Origin: Mesorhizobium sp. LHD-90
GTDB lineage: Bacteria > Pseudomonadota > Alphaproteobacteria > Rhizobiales > Rhizobiaceae
DNA length: 64,000 bases
Direction of reading: 5' to 3'
NCBI RefSeq assembly: GCF_030929505.1
Contig: NZ_JAVFVV010000003.1
Coordinates: 186,001 to 250,000 of the forward strand
Notes under the pieces: generated by a model
Database searches by the model: none
What the model saw: the letters and a program-made list of their open reading frames with translations, nothing else
What the model was told of the DNA's origin: nothing
Made by a program: the position numbers and the translations under genes
Shown here: piece after piece, positions 7,820 through 16,383 of the stretch
Numbering within the stretch: the stretch's first letter is position 1
Layout: each line of letters starts with the position of its first letter

Positions 7820-8452
7820 CTATCGGACCGGCCGCAGCCCGTGCAGATAGAGTTCCTCCAGGAACCGCGCCGCGTCCTCGAAGCGGCCGTCGGCGCCGCG
7901 ATCCGGTCCAAGGACGGCGCGCACCTGCACGTCGAAGTCGGCATAGTGCTGGGTGGTCGCCCAGATCGAGAAGATCAGATGGTAGGGGTCGGTGCGGGCG
8001 ATCTTTCCGGCCCGCATCCAACCCTTGATCACCTCGACCTTGTCGTCGACCAGCGCCTTCAACTCGCCTTCCAGCATCGGCATGACGCGCGGTGCGCCCT
8101 GCAGGATCTCGTTGGCGAACAGCCGGCTCTCGCGCGGAAAATCGCGGGCCATCTCCAGCTTGCGACGGATGTAGCTCCTGAGCTCGGTCATCGGGTCGCC
8201 GATGTCGTCAAGCTCGCGCAGCGGCGCCAGCCAGGTGTCGAGCAGGCGCTGCATCAACGTCACATGAATGTCTTCCTTGCTTCGGAAATAATAGAGCAAA
8301 TTGGGTTTCGACATGCCGGCGGCGTCGGCGATCTGGTCGACGGTGGCGCCGCGAAAGCCGTTGGCCGAGAAGACTTCCAGCGCCGCTTCCAGGATGAGTT
8401 CGCGCTTCTCCTGCTGGATGCGGGTGCGGGGCCGGCGCGTCGGGCTGTCCAT
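7820..8452 (-). CDS. rutR: RutR-like TetR family repressor of pyrimidine catabolism
   Basis: 210-residue TetR regulator. The N-terminal HTH (LEAALEVFSANGFRGATVDQIADAAGMSKPNLLYYFRSKEDIH, about 20-62) is followed by a RutR-type ligand domain (TWLAPLRELDDIGDPMTELRSYIRRKLEMARDFPRESRLFANEI, and IFSIWATTQHYADFDVQVRAVL). RutR binds uracil/thymine and controls pyrimidine degradation. It is divergent from the aminotransferase gene, and a RutR-like palindrome (8595-8610) lies between them. Confidence 0.87.
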   Translation of the reverse strand: MDSPTRRPRTRIQQEKRELILEAALEVFSANGFRGATVDQIADAAGMSKPNLLYYFRSKEDIHVTLMQRLLDTWLAPLRELDDIGDPMTELRSYIRRKLEMARDFPRESRLFANEILQGAPRVMPMLEGELKALVDDKVEVIKGWMRAGKIARTDPYHLIFSIWATTQHYADFDVQVRAVLGPDRGADGRFEDAARFLEELYLHGLRPVR

Positions 8453-8594
8453 CAGGCGCGACGCCTTTCGCAGCCAGCAAAACAGGCGCTCTGGCCCAAT
8501 CGTCTGGACCAGTTTCTGTCCTGCTGTGGAGCGCGATTTCGGCGCGTCATTTCCGATACTATTGTCTTGACCGCCGATCCGGCGGTGCTAACGT

Positions 8595-8610
8595 TTGTCC
8601 AATCGGTCAA
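8595..8610. promoter_or_regulatory. RutR operator
   Basis: TTGTCCAATCGGTCAA fits the RutR consensus TTGACCAnnTGGTCAA with two mismatches and keeps the twofold symmetry (TTGnCC/GGTCAA). It sits 143 bases before rutR and 81 bases before the aminotransferase start, so it can serve both divergent promoters. Uracil binding to RutR would release repression. Confidence 0.75.
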
Positions 8611-8690
8611 AATTTGCGTATCACCAAACGTCGCGAAGACCAAGCGTCGGCCGTTAGCTGGTTAGGGGAATTTCTGGGAAAGGCTTGGTC

Positions 8691-10019
8691 ATGTCCAACC
8701 GTTTGAAAGTCGCGCCGAACGATTTGTCCGCCTTCTGGATGGGGTTCACGCCGAACCGCCAATTCAAGAAAGAGCCGCGCATGGTCGTGTCCGCCAAGGA
8801 CATGCACTACACGGCGATCGACGGCAGGCAGATCCTGGACGGCGCCGCCGGCCTCTGGTGCGTGAATGCCGGCCATTGCCGTCCTAAGATCGTCGAGGCG
8901 ATCCAGGAGCAGGCTGCCAATCTCGACTTCGCGCCGACTTTCCAGTTCGGCCACCCGCTTGCCTTCGAGCTTGCCAACCGGCTGGTCGACATCGCTCCGA
9001 AGGGGCTTGATCATGTCATGTACACCAACTCCGGCTCGGAGTCGGTCGATACGGCGCTGAAGACGGCCATCGCCTATCACCGCGCCAAGGGCAACGGCTC
9101 GCGCTTCCGCCTCATCGGCCGCGAGCGCGGCTATCACGGCGTCAATTTCGGCGGCGTCTCGGTTGGCGGCATCGTCTCCAATCGAAAAATGTTCGGCACG
9201 CTGTTGACCGGTGTCGACCATCTGTCGCACACCCACAATCTCGCCAGGAACGCCTTCACCAAGGGCGAGCCCGAGCATGGCGTGGAACTCGCCGACGAAC
9301 TGGAGCGCATCGTCGGCCTGCATGACGCCTCGACCATCGCGGCCGTCATCGTCGAGCCGGTCGCGGGTTCGACCGGCGTTCTCATCCCACCGAAGGGTTA
9401 TCTGAAGCGGCTGCGCGAAATCTGCGACAAGCACGGTATCCTGTTGATCTTCGACGAGGTCATCACCGGCTACGGCCGTCTCGGCACGCCATTCGCAGCC
9501 GACTATTTTGGCGTGACGCCCGACATCATGATCACCGCCAAGGGCCTGACCAACGGCGTGATCCCGATGGGCGCGGTGTTCGTGACCAAGGCGATCCACG
9601 ACGCCTTCATGAACGGGCCGGAGCACATCATCGAGTTCTTCCACGGCTACACCTATTCGGGCAACCCGATCGCGTCGGCCGCCGCGCTCGGCACGCTCGA
9701 CACCTACAAGGACGAGGGGCTGCTGACGCGCGGCGCCGAACTCGCGCCCTATTGGGAGGAGGCGGTGCATTCGCTCAAGGGTGAGCCGAACGTCATCGAC
9801 ATCCGCAACATCGGCCTGATCGGCGCGGTCGAGATGTCACCGATCCCCGGCGAGCCTGGCAAGCGCGGCTTCAACTCGATTATTCGCGCGTTCGAGCACG
9901 GCGCTATGCTGCGTATCACCGGCGACATCATCGCGCTGTCGCCGCCGCTGATCATCACCAAGGGCCAGATCGACGAGTTGATCGACCACGTCCGCGACAC
10001 CATAAGGGCAGTGGCGTGA
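8691..10019 (+). CDS. Class III aminotransferase, probable beta-alanine--pyruvate transaminase
   Basis: 442-residue PLP enzyme: GxG cofactor region YTNSGSESVDTALKTAIAYHR, catalytic Asp in LLIFDEVITGYGRLG and Schiff-base Lys in ITAKGLTNGVIPMG (about residue 285). Homologs convert beta-alanine, the last nitrogen product of uracil breakdown, to malonate semialdehyde. ATG 8691 was chosen over an upstream TTG. It has a RutR site upstream and a four-base overlap with the cupin gene, followed by the amidohydrolase, so three genes likely form the RutR operon. Related omega-amino acid transaminases cannot be excluded as the true specificity. Confidence 0.9.
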   Translation: MSNRLKVAPNDLSAFWMGFTPNRQFKKEPRMVVSAKDMHYTAIDGRQILDGAAGLWCVNAGHCRPKIVEAIQEQAANLDFAPTFQFGHPLAFELANRLVDIAPKGLDHVMYTNSGSESVDTALKTAIAYHRAKGNGSRFRLIGRERGYHGVNFGGVSVGGIVSNRKMFGTLLTGVDHLSHTHNLARNAFTKGEPEHGVELADELERIVGLHDASTIAAVIVEPVAGSTGVLIPPKGYLKRLREICDKHGILLIFDEVITGYGRLGTPFAADYFGVTPDIMITAKGLTNGVIPMGAVFVTKAIHDAFMNGPEHIIEFFHGYTYSGNPIASAAALGTLDTYKDEGLLTRGAELAPYWEEAVHSLKGEPNVIDIRNIGLIGAVEMSPIPGEPGKRGFNSIIRAFEHGAMLRITGDIIALSPPLIITKGQIDELIDHVRDTIRAVA

Positions 10020-10315
10020 CCTACCAGGCAAGGCAGCAGGCGAACGCCACGAAAGTGATGGAGGACGATCATGTGCGCGTCACGCGCTGGGATTTCGATC
10101 CCGGCGCGGAGACGCGATGGCATCGCCACGAGATGGACTACGTGGTCACCACGCTGACGCCGTGCAGCTTCCTGCTGGAAGAGCCGGGCGGCGCCACGCG
10201 GCGCGTCGACATGGAGGCCGGATCGGTCTATCGGCGTGACGAAGGCGTGGAGCACAATGTCGTCAATGGCGGCGACCGGCCGATGAGTTTTGTCGAGATC
10301 GAACTGAAGCGGTGA
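10016..10315 (+). CDS. Small cupin protein in the pyrimidine operon
   Basis: 99-residue single cupin: RVTRWDFDPGAETRWHRHEMDYVVTTL carries the HxHxxxxY-like first motif (H-R-H-E-M-D-Y) and GSVYRRDEGVEHNVVN the second with His. GTG start overlaps the aminotransferase stop (GTGA). Genes like this recur in rhizobial pyrimidine/beta-alanine clusters, perhaps handling malonate semialdehyde or another intermediate, but no activity is established. Seven bases separate it from the next gene. Confidence 0.85.
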   Translation: MTYQARQQANATKVMEDDHVRVTRWDFDPGAETRWHRHEMDYVVTTLTPCSFLLEEPGGATRRVDMEAGSVYRRDEGVEHNVVNGGDRPMSFVEIELKR

Positions 10316-10322
10316 GGGTGGC

Positions 10323-11573
10323 ATGGCGGCGCCGGGCGAGAATCTGCGAATCAATCCAGAGCGTTTGTGGGATTCGCTCATGGAAATGGCGAAGATCGGC
10401 CCCGGCATCGCCGGCGGCAACAACCGCCAGACTCTGACCGACGAGGACGGCGAGGGTCGGCACCTGTTCAAGCGCTGGTGCGACGCCGCCGGGCTCGAAA
10501 TGGGCGTCGACGAGATGGGCACGATGTTTGCCCGCCGCGAAGGCTCCGACCCCAGCCTGCCGCCGGTCTATGTCGGCAGCCACCTCGACACCCAGCCGAC
10601 CGGCGGAAAATTCGACGGCGTGCTCGGCGTGCTCGGCGGATTGGAGGTTGTCCGCACCCTCAACGACCTCGGCATCAGGACAAAACATCCGATTGTCGTG
10701 ACCAACTGGACGAACGAGGAGGGCGCGCGTTTTGCCCCGGCGATGATGGCGTCCGGCGTGTTCGCCGGCGTGCTCGACCAGGCCGACATCTACCAGCACA
10801 CCGACCGCAACGGTAAAAAATTCGGCGAGGAGCTGGAGCGCATCGGCTGGAAGGGCGAGGAAAAAGTCGGCGACCGCAAGATCCACGCCTTCTTCGAACT
10901 GCATATCGAGCAGGGGCCGATCCTCGAGGACGAGGGCATCGATATTGGCGTGGTTACCCATGGCCAGGGCCTGAAATGGCTGCAGGTGACGCTGACCGGC
11001 AAGGAGTCGCATACCGGCTCGACACCGATGCCGAAACGCCGCAACGCCGGGCTCGGCATGGCGCGCGTCACCGAACTGGTGCATGAAGTGGCGATGGACT
11101 ACCAGCCGGACGCGGTGGGCGCGATCGGCCACATGGAAGTCTATCCCTGCTCGCGCAACATCATCGCCGGAAAAACCGTCTTCACCATCGACATCCGCTC
11201 GCCGGAAAAAGAAGTGCTGGACGCGATGGACGGGCGCATCCGCGAGGGCATCGACCTGATCTGCGAGGCGCTCGACATCAAATACGAGATCGAGCAGGTC
11301 GGCCATTTCGACCCGGTGACCTTCGACGAGAACTGCGTGAAGGCGGTGCGCGACGCCGCCGAGCGGCTCGGCTACAGCCACCGCAACATCGTGTCGGGCG
11401 CCGGCCACGACGCCTGCTGGATCAACCGCGTGGCGCCGACCGCGATGGTCTTTTGCCCATGCGTCGACGGGCTTTCGCACAACGAGGCCGAGGACATTTC
11501 CAAGGAATGGGCGGCCGCCGGCGCCGACGTGCTGTTCCACGCCGTGGTGGAAACGGCGGGGATTGTGGGATAA
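10323..11573 (+). CDS. Zn-dependent M20 amidohydrolase, probable N-carbamoyl-beta-alanine amidohydrolase (beta-ureidopropionase)
   Basis: 416-residue amidase of the allantoate/beta-ureidopropionase group. Dimetal ligands are in GSHLDTQPTGGKFDGVLGV, the general base pair EE in TNEEGARFAPAM, plus ELHIEQGPILE, the dimer-domain motif ESHTGSTPM and the C-terminal SHNEAE. In this operon it should hydrolyse N-carbamoyl-beta-alanine to beta-alanine, CO2 and ammonia. Substrate is inferred from context because family members also act on allantoate and N-carbamoyl amino acids. Start ATG has GAGGGT upstream. Confidence 0.88.
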   Translation: MAAPGENLRINPERLWDSLMEMAKIGPGIAGGNNRQTLTDEDGEGRHLFKRWCDAAGLEMGVDEMGTMFARREGSDPSLPPVYVGSHLDTQPTGGKFDGVLGVLGGLEVVRTLNDLGIRTKHPIVVTNWTNEEGARFAPAMMASGVFAGVLDQADIYQHTDRNGKKFGEELERIGWKGEEKVGDRKIHAFFELHIEQGPILEDEGIDIGVVTHGQGLKWLQVTLTGKESHTGSTPMPKRRNAGLGMARVTELVHEVAMDYQPDAVGAIGHMEVYPCSRNIIAGKTVFTIDIRSPEKEVLDAMDGRIREGIDLICEALDIKYEIEQVGHFDPVTFDENCVKAVRDAAERLGYSHRNIVSGAGHDACWINRVAPTAMVFCPCVDGLSHNEAEDISKEWAAAGADVLFHAVVETAGIVG

Positions 11574-11598
11574 TCTTGCCCTCTCGCCCGGAGGATTA

Positions 11599-12066
11599 AT
11601 GAGGGCTGGCTACTTCTCCATAGGTGCGCTGATCGGCGCGACGTTTGCCGGCCTCTGGGCCGGCACCGTGGGCTTGTTTGCTGCCATGGCTGTCGATCGG
11701 AGCGATGCGCCTATATTTGCCTATCCCCTGGCCGTTCCTGGGGCTATTGCCGGTGGCGGCTTCCTCGGATTTTTGGTGGCTGTGATAGCCACGGTTCCTG
11801 TGGCGTTCGTCGCGGCGTTCATAGTTTTTCCGTTGACGCGGTTCATCAGAGGCAGGGTCGCGCCGACACGCGCCAATGCCGCGGCCCTCGGAATACTTGT
11901 CGGTGTCATGCCACTCACCATACTTTCAATCAGTGGCGCCATCGCAAACGGTAGCCAAGCTGCGCCGCCATCGATGATCTTTGCCGGCGCTGTCGGTGGA
12001 GCGGTTGCAGGCCTGATATATCGAGCGTTGCTGTTCTATCGATATCCCGGTCTGGCCGCCGAATGA
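11599..12066 (+). CDS. Hypothetical membrane protein
   Basis: 155 residues, no family recognised. Four hydrophobic segments rich in Gly/Ala (about 5-30, 45-60, 62-85, 105-125) and a fifth near 130-148. ATG 11599 has GGAGG five bases upstream, which makes this start firm despite an in-frame ATG inside the preceding gene. It follows the amidohydrolase by 25 bases. Its codon and base use are less GC-biased than its neighbours (for instance many GTT, ATA and GGT codons), suggesting a more recent arrival. Function unknown. Confidence 0.6.
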   Translation: MRAGYFSIGALIGATFAGLWAGTVGLFAAMAVDRSDAPIFAYPLAVPGAIAGGGFLGFLVAVIATVPVAFVAAFIVFPLTRFIRGRVAPTRANAAALGILVGVMPLTILSISGAIANGSQAAPPSMIFAGAVGGAVAGLIYRALLFYRYPGLAAE

Positions 12067-12118
12067 TGGCGGCAACCGTGAGCCTTGTGAGCCTCTTGGA
12101 AGTCATCAACGACTCCGC

Positions 12119-12883
12119 ATGAGAGTTGTCGGCCTGTTGCTCGCTCTCGTATCGACCGACGCGCTTGCGTGGGAAAAATTTTCGCCGGGTGAAAGCTGGG
12201 ACTGGCAGTTGACCGATCCGGTCGACCTTGAGCGCAAAGTCGATGTGCTCGACCTTCATCCCGAACTTGTCCAGGCGGACATCTTGCGGGCGTTGAAGTC
12301 GCGCGGCGTGAAAGCCATCTGCTACGTCAGCGTCGGCACTCTGGAGAAAACATCGCCGGATCGCGGCCGGTTTCCGAAAGAAGTCGTCGGCAAGGTTTAC
12401 GGCGACTGGCCGGACGAGCGCTTTCTCGACATCCGCCGGCTCGACGTGCTGCTGCCGCTGATGAAGGCGCGGTTCGAGGTGTGCAAGGCACTCGGCTTCG
12501 ACGCCATCGAGCCCGACAACATCGACGTGCACGAGAACGATTCGGGCTTTCCGGTGAGCGCCGGGCATGTTGAGGCCTATGTGTTGGCACTTGCCATGGC
12601 CGCGCACGAGCTTGATCTGGCCATCGGCCAGAAGAATCTGCCGGAACTGACGGAAGAGCTTGTCGAATCGCTCGATTTCGCCGTCACCGAAAGCTGCTTC
12701 CAGGACGGATGGTGCGAGCAGATGGTTCCCTATGTTGCCGCGGGCAAGGCGGTGTTCGATGCCGAATATCTCGACCGGCCGCTCGACCTCGCGGCGGCGT
12801 GCGAAACGGCAAAGGCGCTTGGCCTTTCGATGATCGCCAAGGACAGGGATTTGACAAGGACGCTGCGTAGCTGTCCGGATTGA
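12119..12883 (+). CDS. Endo alpha-1,4 polygalactosaminidase-like (GH114 family) protein
   Basis: 254 residues with a short signal peptide (VVGLLLALVSTDALA). The TIM-barrel core shows ICYVSVGTLEKTSPDRGRFP, GFDAIEPDNID (catalytic acidic cluster, E-P-D-N-x-D) and LAIGQKNLPEL, all features of the GH114/Ega3-like family that cuts galactosaminogalactan. In bacteria such proteins are periplasmic or secreted, with few tested substrates. It stands between a hypothetical membrane protein and a small exported protein. Confidence 0.8.
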   Translation: MRVVGLLLALVSTDALAWEKFSPGESWDWQLTDPVDLERKVDVLDLHPELVQADILRALKSRGVKAICYVSVGTLEKTSPDRGRFPKEVVGKVYGDWPDERFLDIRRLDVLLPLMKARFEVCKALGFDAIEPDNIDVHENDSGFPVSAGHVEAYVLALAMAAHELDLAIGQKNLPELTEELVESLDFAVTESCFQDGWCEQMVPYVAAGKAVFDAEYLDRPLDLAAACETAKALGLSMIAKDRDLTRTLRSCPD

Positions 12884-12968
12884 CGGCGAAGGTTCGGACG
12901 GGCCTGGCCGCGAGGCGCATGGCCGCAAAGGCTGGCGGCTCAGCCTGGGAGGAGAGGGGGGTGCTTTC

Positions 12969-13355
12969 ATGAACTCATTGCACGGTAGCGTAGGCGCTCT
13001 CGCCTTGATGATGCTCGCGGCATGCGCGGCAAACGCCGCCGAAACGCTGCCGATCGCCGGCGCCTATGGCAATGCGGACGGCTGCAAGTTCCACAAGGAT
13101 GGCACGATCGACGGCGACGAACTGCTGCTGCTGACGGCGGATTCGGTGCAGAGCTACGGCACCGGCTGCGACATCTTGCAGGCGCTGCCGGGCAAGGACG
13201 GCGCCTTCCTCATTTCCGGCATATGCGGCTTCGAGGGCGAGGAGACGATCGCGCCGCGCATGATGGTGATCACCAGGGTAGCCGAGGATTCGGCAGCCCT
13301 GGTGATCCACGACGAGGACGGCACGGTATGGGGCGATGTCGAGCCGTGCCCTTAG
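12969..13355 (+). CDS. Hypothetical secreted or lipoprotein-like protein
   Basis: 128 residues. The N-terminus ALALMMLAACAANAAETLPIAG is a signal peptide, with LAAC giving a possible lipobox. The mature part has three more Cys (GCKFHKD, GTGCDIL, GICGFEG) plus a terminal CP, probably disulphide-bonded in the periplasm. Conserved small proteins of this look are common in rhizobia, but I do not recognise a named family. It follows the GH114-like gene by 85 bases. Confidence 0.7.
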   Translation: MNSLHGSVGALALMMLAACAANAAETLPIAGAYGNADGCKFHKDGTIDGDELLLLTADSVQSYGTGCDILQALPGKDGAFLISGICGFEGEETIAPRMMVITRVAEDSAALVIHDEDGTVWGDVEPCP

Positions 13356-13419
13356 GCGGCGGCGTTGAAAGCGGCGGCGAAAAGGCTGATATTGTGGGTT
13401 CCGACGACAGGAGGCCGCC

Positions 13420-13656
13420 ATGGGACGACCGCGCGAATTGACCGACGAGGAACGCGCCGAACTGATCGCCAAGGGGTACCGGCCCGTCGAAGTGTGGGTG
13501 CCTGATATCTGGTCGGACGAGGTCTGGAATCAGGCTTTCAAGGATTGCGACCTGATCCGCGCTTCCGAAGAACGCGCCGATGTGAATCTTTGGGTAGAGG
13601 GAGCTGCCCGGGAGACCATGCGGCTCATCGAAGAAATGGAAGAGAACGGCTTGTGA
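13420..13656 (+). CDS. MazE family antitoxin
   Basis: 78 residues. MGRPRELTDEERAELIAKGYRPVEVWVPDIWSDEVW is characteristic of the antitoxin MazE (DUF3018-like) family, with DNA-binding N-terminus and an acidic C-terminal tail (AARETMRLIEEMEENGL) to mask the toxin. It overlaps the toxin start by four bases (GTGA). The pair probably autoregulates from the 60-base gap upstream. Confidence 0.88.
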   Translation: MGRPRELTDEERAELIAKGYRPVEVWVPDIWSDEVWNQAFKDCDLIRASEERADVNLWVEGAARETMRLIEEMEENGL

Positions 13657-13994
13657 AGCGCGGGGACATCGTCATCGTTTCGCTCCCAGGCGACTATGGC
13701 AAGCCAAGGCCGGCGGTTGTTCTTCAGAATGACAGGTTGGAAGGTCGCCTGGAAAGCTACATCATCGCGCTTATGACGACCTTCGACGAAGGCGCGAGAC
13801 TCTTGCGCGTTGACGTTGCGCCAAGCGCCGAAAACGGCCTGAAGCAGGTCTCCAAGATCATGGTCGACAAGCTTTATGCGATACCTGAGCACAGGATGCA
13901 TCAGCATATCGGCAAGCTGGATCGCGATTCCCTGCGCCGGATCGATCGGGCTCTCATGATGATACTGGATCTTGATCCTCTGAAGCCGGGCTAA
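13653..13994 (+). CDS. MazF/PemK family endoribonuclease toxin
   Basis: 113 residues from GTG 13653, coupled to the antitoxin. KRGDIVIVSLPGDYGKPRPAVVLQND is the MazF beta-barrel opening with the R-P-A-V-V-L motif, and LKQVSKIMVDKLYAIPEHRM matches the conserved SK-I-x-x-D-K segment. MazF toxins cut RNA at short sequences; target here is unknown. No disruption is seen, so the module looks intact. A convergent cupin gene follows after eight bases. Confidence 0.9.
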   Translation: MKRGDIVIVSLPGDYGKPRPAVVLQNDRLEGRLESYIIALMTTFDEGARLLRVDVAPSAENGLKQVSKIMVDKLYAIPEHRMHQHIGKLDRDSLRRIDRALMMILDLDPLKPG

Positions 13995-14002
13995 CCGTCG
14001 GG

Positions 14003-14419
14003 TTAGGATGCCGGCACCAGGGCATCCAGATGCGGCAAGAGCACCACGCTTTCCTGCTCGTTCGGATCGGTCCGGGCGATCACCGCCGAGGCCGGCTCAT
14101 TGGACAGATTGGCCGGCAGGTGCGGCACGCCGGCCGGAATGTAGAAAAGATCGCCGGCGCGGGCGACCAGCAGGTTTTCCAATTCGTCGCCGTACCAGGT
14201 GTGGACCTCGCCGGAGAGCACGTAGATGGCGGTTTCGTGACTTTCATGCATATGCGCCTTGGCACGGCCGCCCGGCGGTACGGTCAAGAGGTGCATGCAG
14301 ATGCCTTGCGAGCCGACCGTCTCTTTGGCGATGCCGGCGAGATAACGAAAACCCTGCTTGCCGTCATAGGTGCCTTCGGCCCGCAGCAGGCGGCAGGTCG
14401 GCTTCGATCCGTCTTCCAT
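14003..14419 (-). CDS. Cupin domain protein
   Basis: 138 residues beginning MEDGSKPTCRLLRAEG. Cupin motif 1 is GGRAKAHMHESHETAIYVLSGEV (H-x-H...E) and motif 2 is GDLFYIPAGVPHLPANLS. The open frame continues far upstream, but ATG 14419 is the sensible start because the upstream extension is antisense to the ABC ATPase leader. It faces the MazF gene and diverges from the ABC importer. No substrate can be assigned. Confidence 0.78.
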   Translation of the reverse strand: MEDGSKPTCRLLRAEGTYDGKQGFRYLAGIAKETVGSQGICMHLLTVPPGGRAKAHMHESHETAIYVLSGEVHTWYGDELENLLVARAGDLFYIPAGVPHLPANLSNEPASAVIARTDPNEQESVVLLPHLDALVPAS

Positions 14420-14543
14420 CTTGGTCTCCCGGAAACCCTGTCCAGCGAATGATGACGGCGAGGGCGCAAATTGATGTTCATACGGCATCAGCGACAGGCC
14501 GCCGCTCTTGAAGCTTCGCCCGTCGGTGCAGCAAGATGATTTC

Positions 14544-15326
14544 ATGAACACTGCAGTCGTTTCCGCCAGCGGCCTGTCGCTCACTTTCCAGACCAATGAC
14601 GGTCCGGTCAACGCCCTGTCGGACGTCGATCTGACGATCGGCAAAGGCGAATTCGTCTCCTTCATCGGCCCGTCCGGATGCGGCAAGACGACGTTCCTGC
14701 GCGTCATCGCCGATCTGGAAAAGCCGACCGCCGGTTCCATCCTGGTCAACGGCATGATGCCGGAGCAGGCGCGCGAGGCCAGGGCCTACGGTTACGTCTT
14801 CCAGGCGGCGGCGCTGCTTCCGTGGCGCACCATCGAAAAGAACGTGGCGCTGCCGCTTGAGGTGATGGGAATGAGCCAGTCCGAGCAGCGCGCGCGCGTC
14901 AGCCGCACCCTCGATATGGTCAACCTCACCGGCTTCGAGAAGAAATATCCGTGGCAGCTTTCGGGCGGCATGCAGCAGCGCGCTTCGATCGCCCGCGCGC
15001 TCGCCTTCGACGCCGACCTTTTGCTTATGGACGAGCCGTTCGGCGCGCTGGACGAGATCGTGCGCGACCATCTGAACAAGCAGCTTCTAGAACTGTGGGC
15101 GCGCACGGACAAAACCATCTGCTTCGTCACCCACTCCATTCCCGAAGCGGTCTATCTTTCCACCCGCATCGTGGTGATGTCGCCGCGGCCGGGGCGGGTC
15201 ACCGACGTCATCGAATCGAACCTGCCGCGCGAGCGCCCGCTCCACATCCGCGAGACACCGCAATTTTTGGAGATCGCCCACCGCGTGAGGGATGGGTTGA
15301 GGGCGGGGCATAGCTATGAGGATTGA
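14544..15326 (+). CDS. ABC transporter ATP-binding protein (nitrate/sulfonate/pyrimidine-precursor importer type)
   Basis: 260-residue ATPase: Walker A GPSGCGKTT, Q-loop YVFQAAALLPWRT, signature LSGGMQQRASIARAL, Walker B LLLMDEPFGALDE, H-loop CFVTHS. It belongs to the SsuB/TauB/ThiZ group. ATG 14544 is the most likely start. It energises the two permeases downstream. Similar ABC sets accompany the reductive pyrimidine genes in other rhizobia, so uptake of a pyrimidine or its derivative is the leading idea. A palindromic element separates it from the first permease. Confidence 0.92.
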   Translation: MNTAVVSASGLSLTFQTNDGPVNALSDVDLTIGKGEFVSFIGPSGCGKTTFLRVIADLEKPTAGSILVNGMMPEQAREARAYGYVFQAAALLPWRTIEKNVALPLEVMGMSQSEQRARVSRTLDMVNLTGFEKKYPWQLSGGMQQRASIARALAFDADLLLMDEPFGALDEIVRDHLNKQLLELWARTDKTICFVTHSIPEAVYLSTRIVVMSPRPGRVTDVIESNLPRERPLHIRETPQFLEIAHRVRDGLRAGHSYED

Positions 15327-15351
15327 GGCAATCTTCGCCTTCTCTTCGTTT

Positions 15352-15447
15352 ACGGGGAGAAGGTCCCGGCAGGGGGATGAGGGGCGGCGCAAAACTCTCC
15401 AAGGTGCGCTCCCGCCCCTCACCTGCCTGCCGGCATCCTCTCCCCGT
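15352..15447. repeat. Palindromic element between ABC ATPase and permease genes
   Basis: Arms 15352-15387 and 15412-15447 pair at about 30 of 36 positions around a 24-base loop; a further hairpin (CTCTCCCCGTgaACGGGGAGAG) follows at about 15438-15459. It sits inside the operon, between ATPase and permease, where it could protect or partly terminate the ATPase message. Sequence motifs match those of the 6221-6395 palindrome. Confidence 0.7.
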
Positions 15448-15504
15448 GAACGGGGAGAGGGGGGCCGGCCGCTTGACCTTCGCTCAACCAGCGAGGGTAG
15501 CTAG

Positions 15505-16383
15505 ATGGATTCTCTCCGCGACAAGATCATCCCCGTCACCACCATCCTGCTCGGGCTGGTCGCCGTCTGGTACGTGGCAGCGGTATTCATGAACGCGCCG
15601 TTCCAGCGCGATCTTGACCGGCGCGGCAATGTCACGCGCACCACGCTGGAGTTCGTGCAGGCAACGCTCTCGCAGCCGAAACCGACGCTGCCGGCGCCGC
15701 ACCAGGTCGCGGCCAATTTCTTCGAGAACACGTTTCTCAGAAAAATCACCAGCAACCGCAGTCTTGTCTACCATTCGTGGGTGACGCTGTCGTCGACGCT
15801 GGTCGGCTTCCTGTTCGGTACGGCGCTCGGCATCGCGATCGCCGTCGGCATCGTGCATCTGAAATCGCTCGACCGCAGCCTGATGCCGTGGATCATCGCC
15901 TCGCAGACGATCCCCATCCTCGCCATCGCGCCGATGATCATCGTGGTGCTAGCGGCGGTGAACGTCACCGGCCTGATCCCCAAGGCGCTGATTTCCACCT
16001 ACCTGTCGTTCTTTCCAGTCGCCGTCGGCATGGTGAAGGGGCTCCGCTCGCCCGAAATCATGCATCTCGACCTGATGCACACCTACAACGCATCGGCCAA
16101 CCAGATCTTCTGGAAGCTGCGGGTGCCGGCGTCCGTGCCGTTCCTGTTCGCCTCGATGAAGGTGGCGGTGGCGGCGAGCCTTGTCGGCGCCATTGTCGGC
16201 GAACTGCCGACCGGCGCGGTCGCCGGCATCGGCTCGAAACTGCTGGCAGGGTCCTACTACAGCCAGACCATCGATATCTGGGCGGCACTGGTCGCCGGCT
16301 CGGTGGTGGCGGCGCTGCTGGTGGCGCTGGTCGGGCTCGCCGGAAAAATAGTCGAGCGCGCGATGGGGGCGCAGCCGGCATGA
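15505..16383 (+). CDS. ABC transporter permease (importer, first subunit)
   Basis: 292-residue inner-membrane protein with six or so helices. The EAA-like coupling loop lies near LMHTYNASANQIFWKLRVPASVPFLFASMK. It has an unusual periplasmic stretch of about 80 residues after the first helix (VAAVFMNAPFQRDLDRRGN onward) before the transport core. It overlaps the second permease by four bases. Works with the ATPase at 14544 and the binding protein at 17539. Confidence 0.9.
   Translation: MDSLRDKIIPVTTILLGLVAVWYVAAVFMNAPFQRDLDRRGNVTRTTLEFVQATLSQPKPTLPAPHQVAANFFENTFLRKITSNRSLVYHSWVTLSSTLVGFLFGTALGIAIAVGIVHLKSLDRSLMPWIIASQTIPILAIAPMIIVVLAAVNVTGLIPKALISTYLSFFPVAVGMVKGLRSPEIMHLDLMHTYNASANQIFWKLRVPASVPFLFASMKVAVAASLVGAIVGELPTGAVAGIGSKLLAGSYYSQTIDIWAALVAGSVVAALLVALVGLAGKIVERAMGAQPA

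Noticed and set aside
12120-12883. Assignment of the GH114-like gene to pyrimidine metabolism by position
   Set aside because: Fold and signal peptide show an exported glycosidase-like protein; position alone is not evidence.
15777-16379. N-terminal extension of the second ABC permease frame
   Set aside because: It overlaps the first permease wholly; ATG 16380 gives coupled ATGA start and a normal protein.
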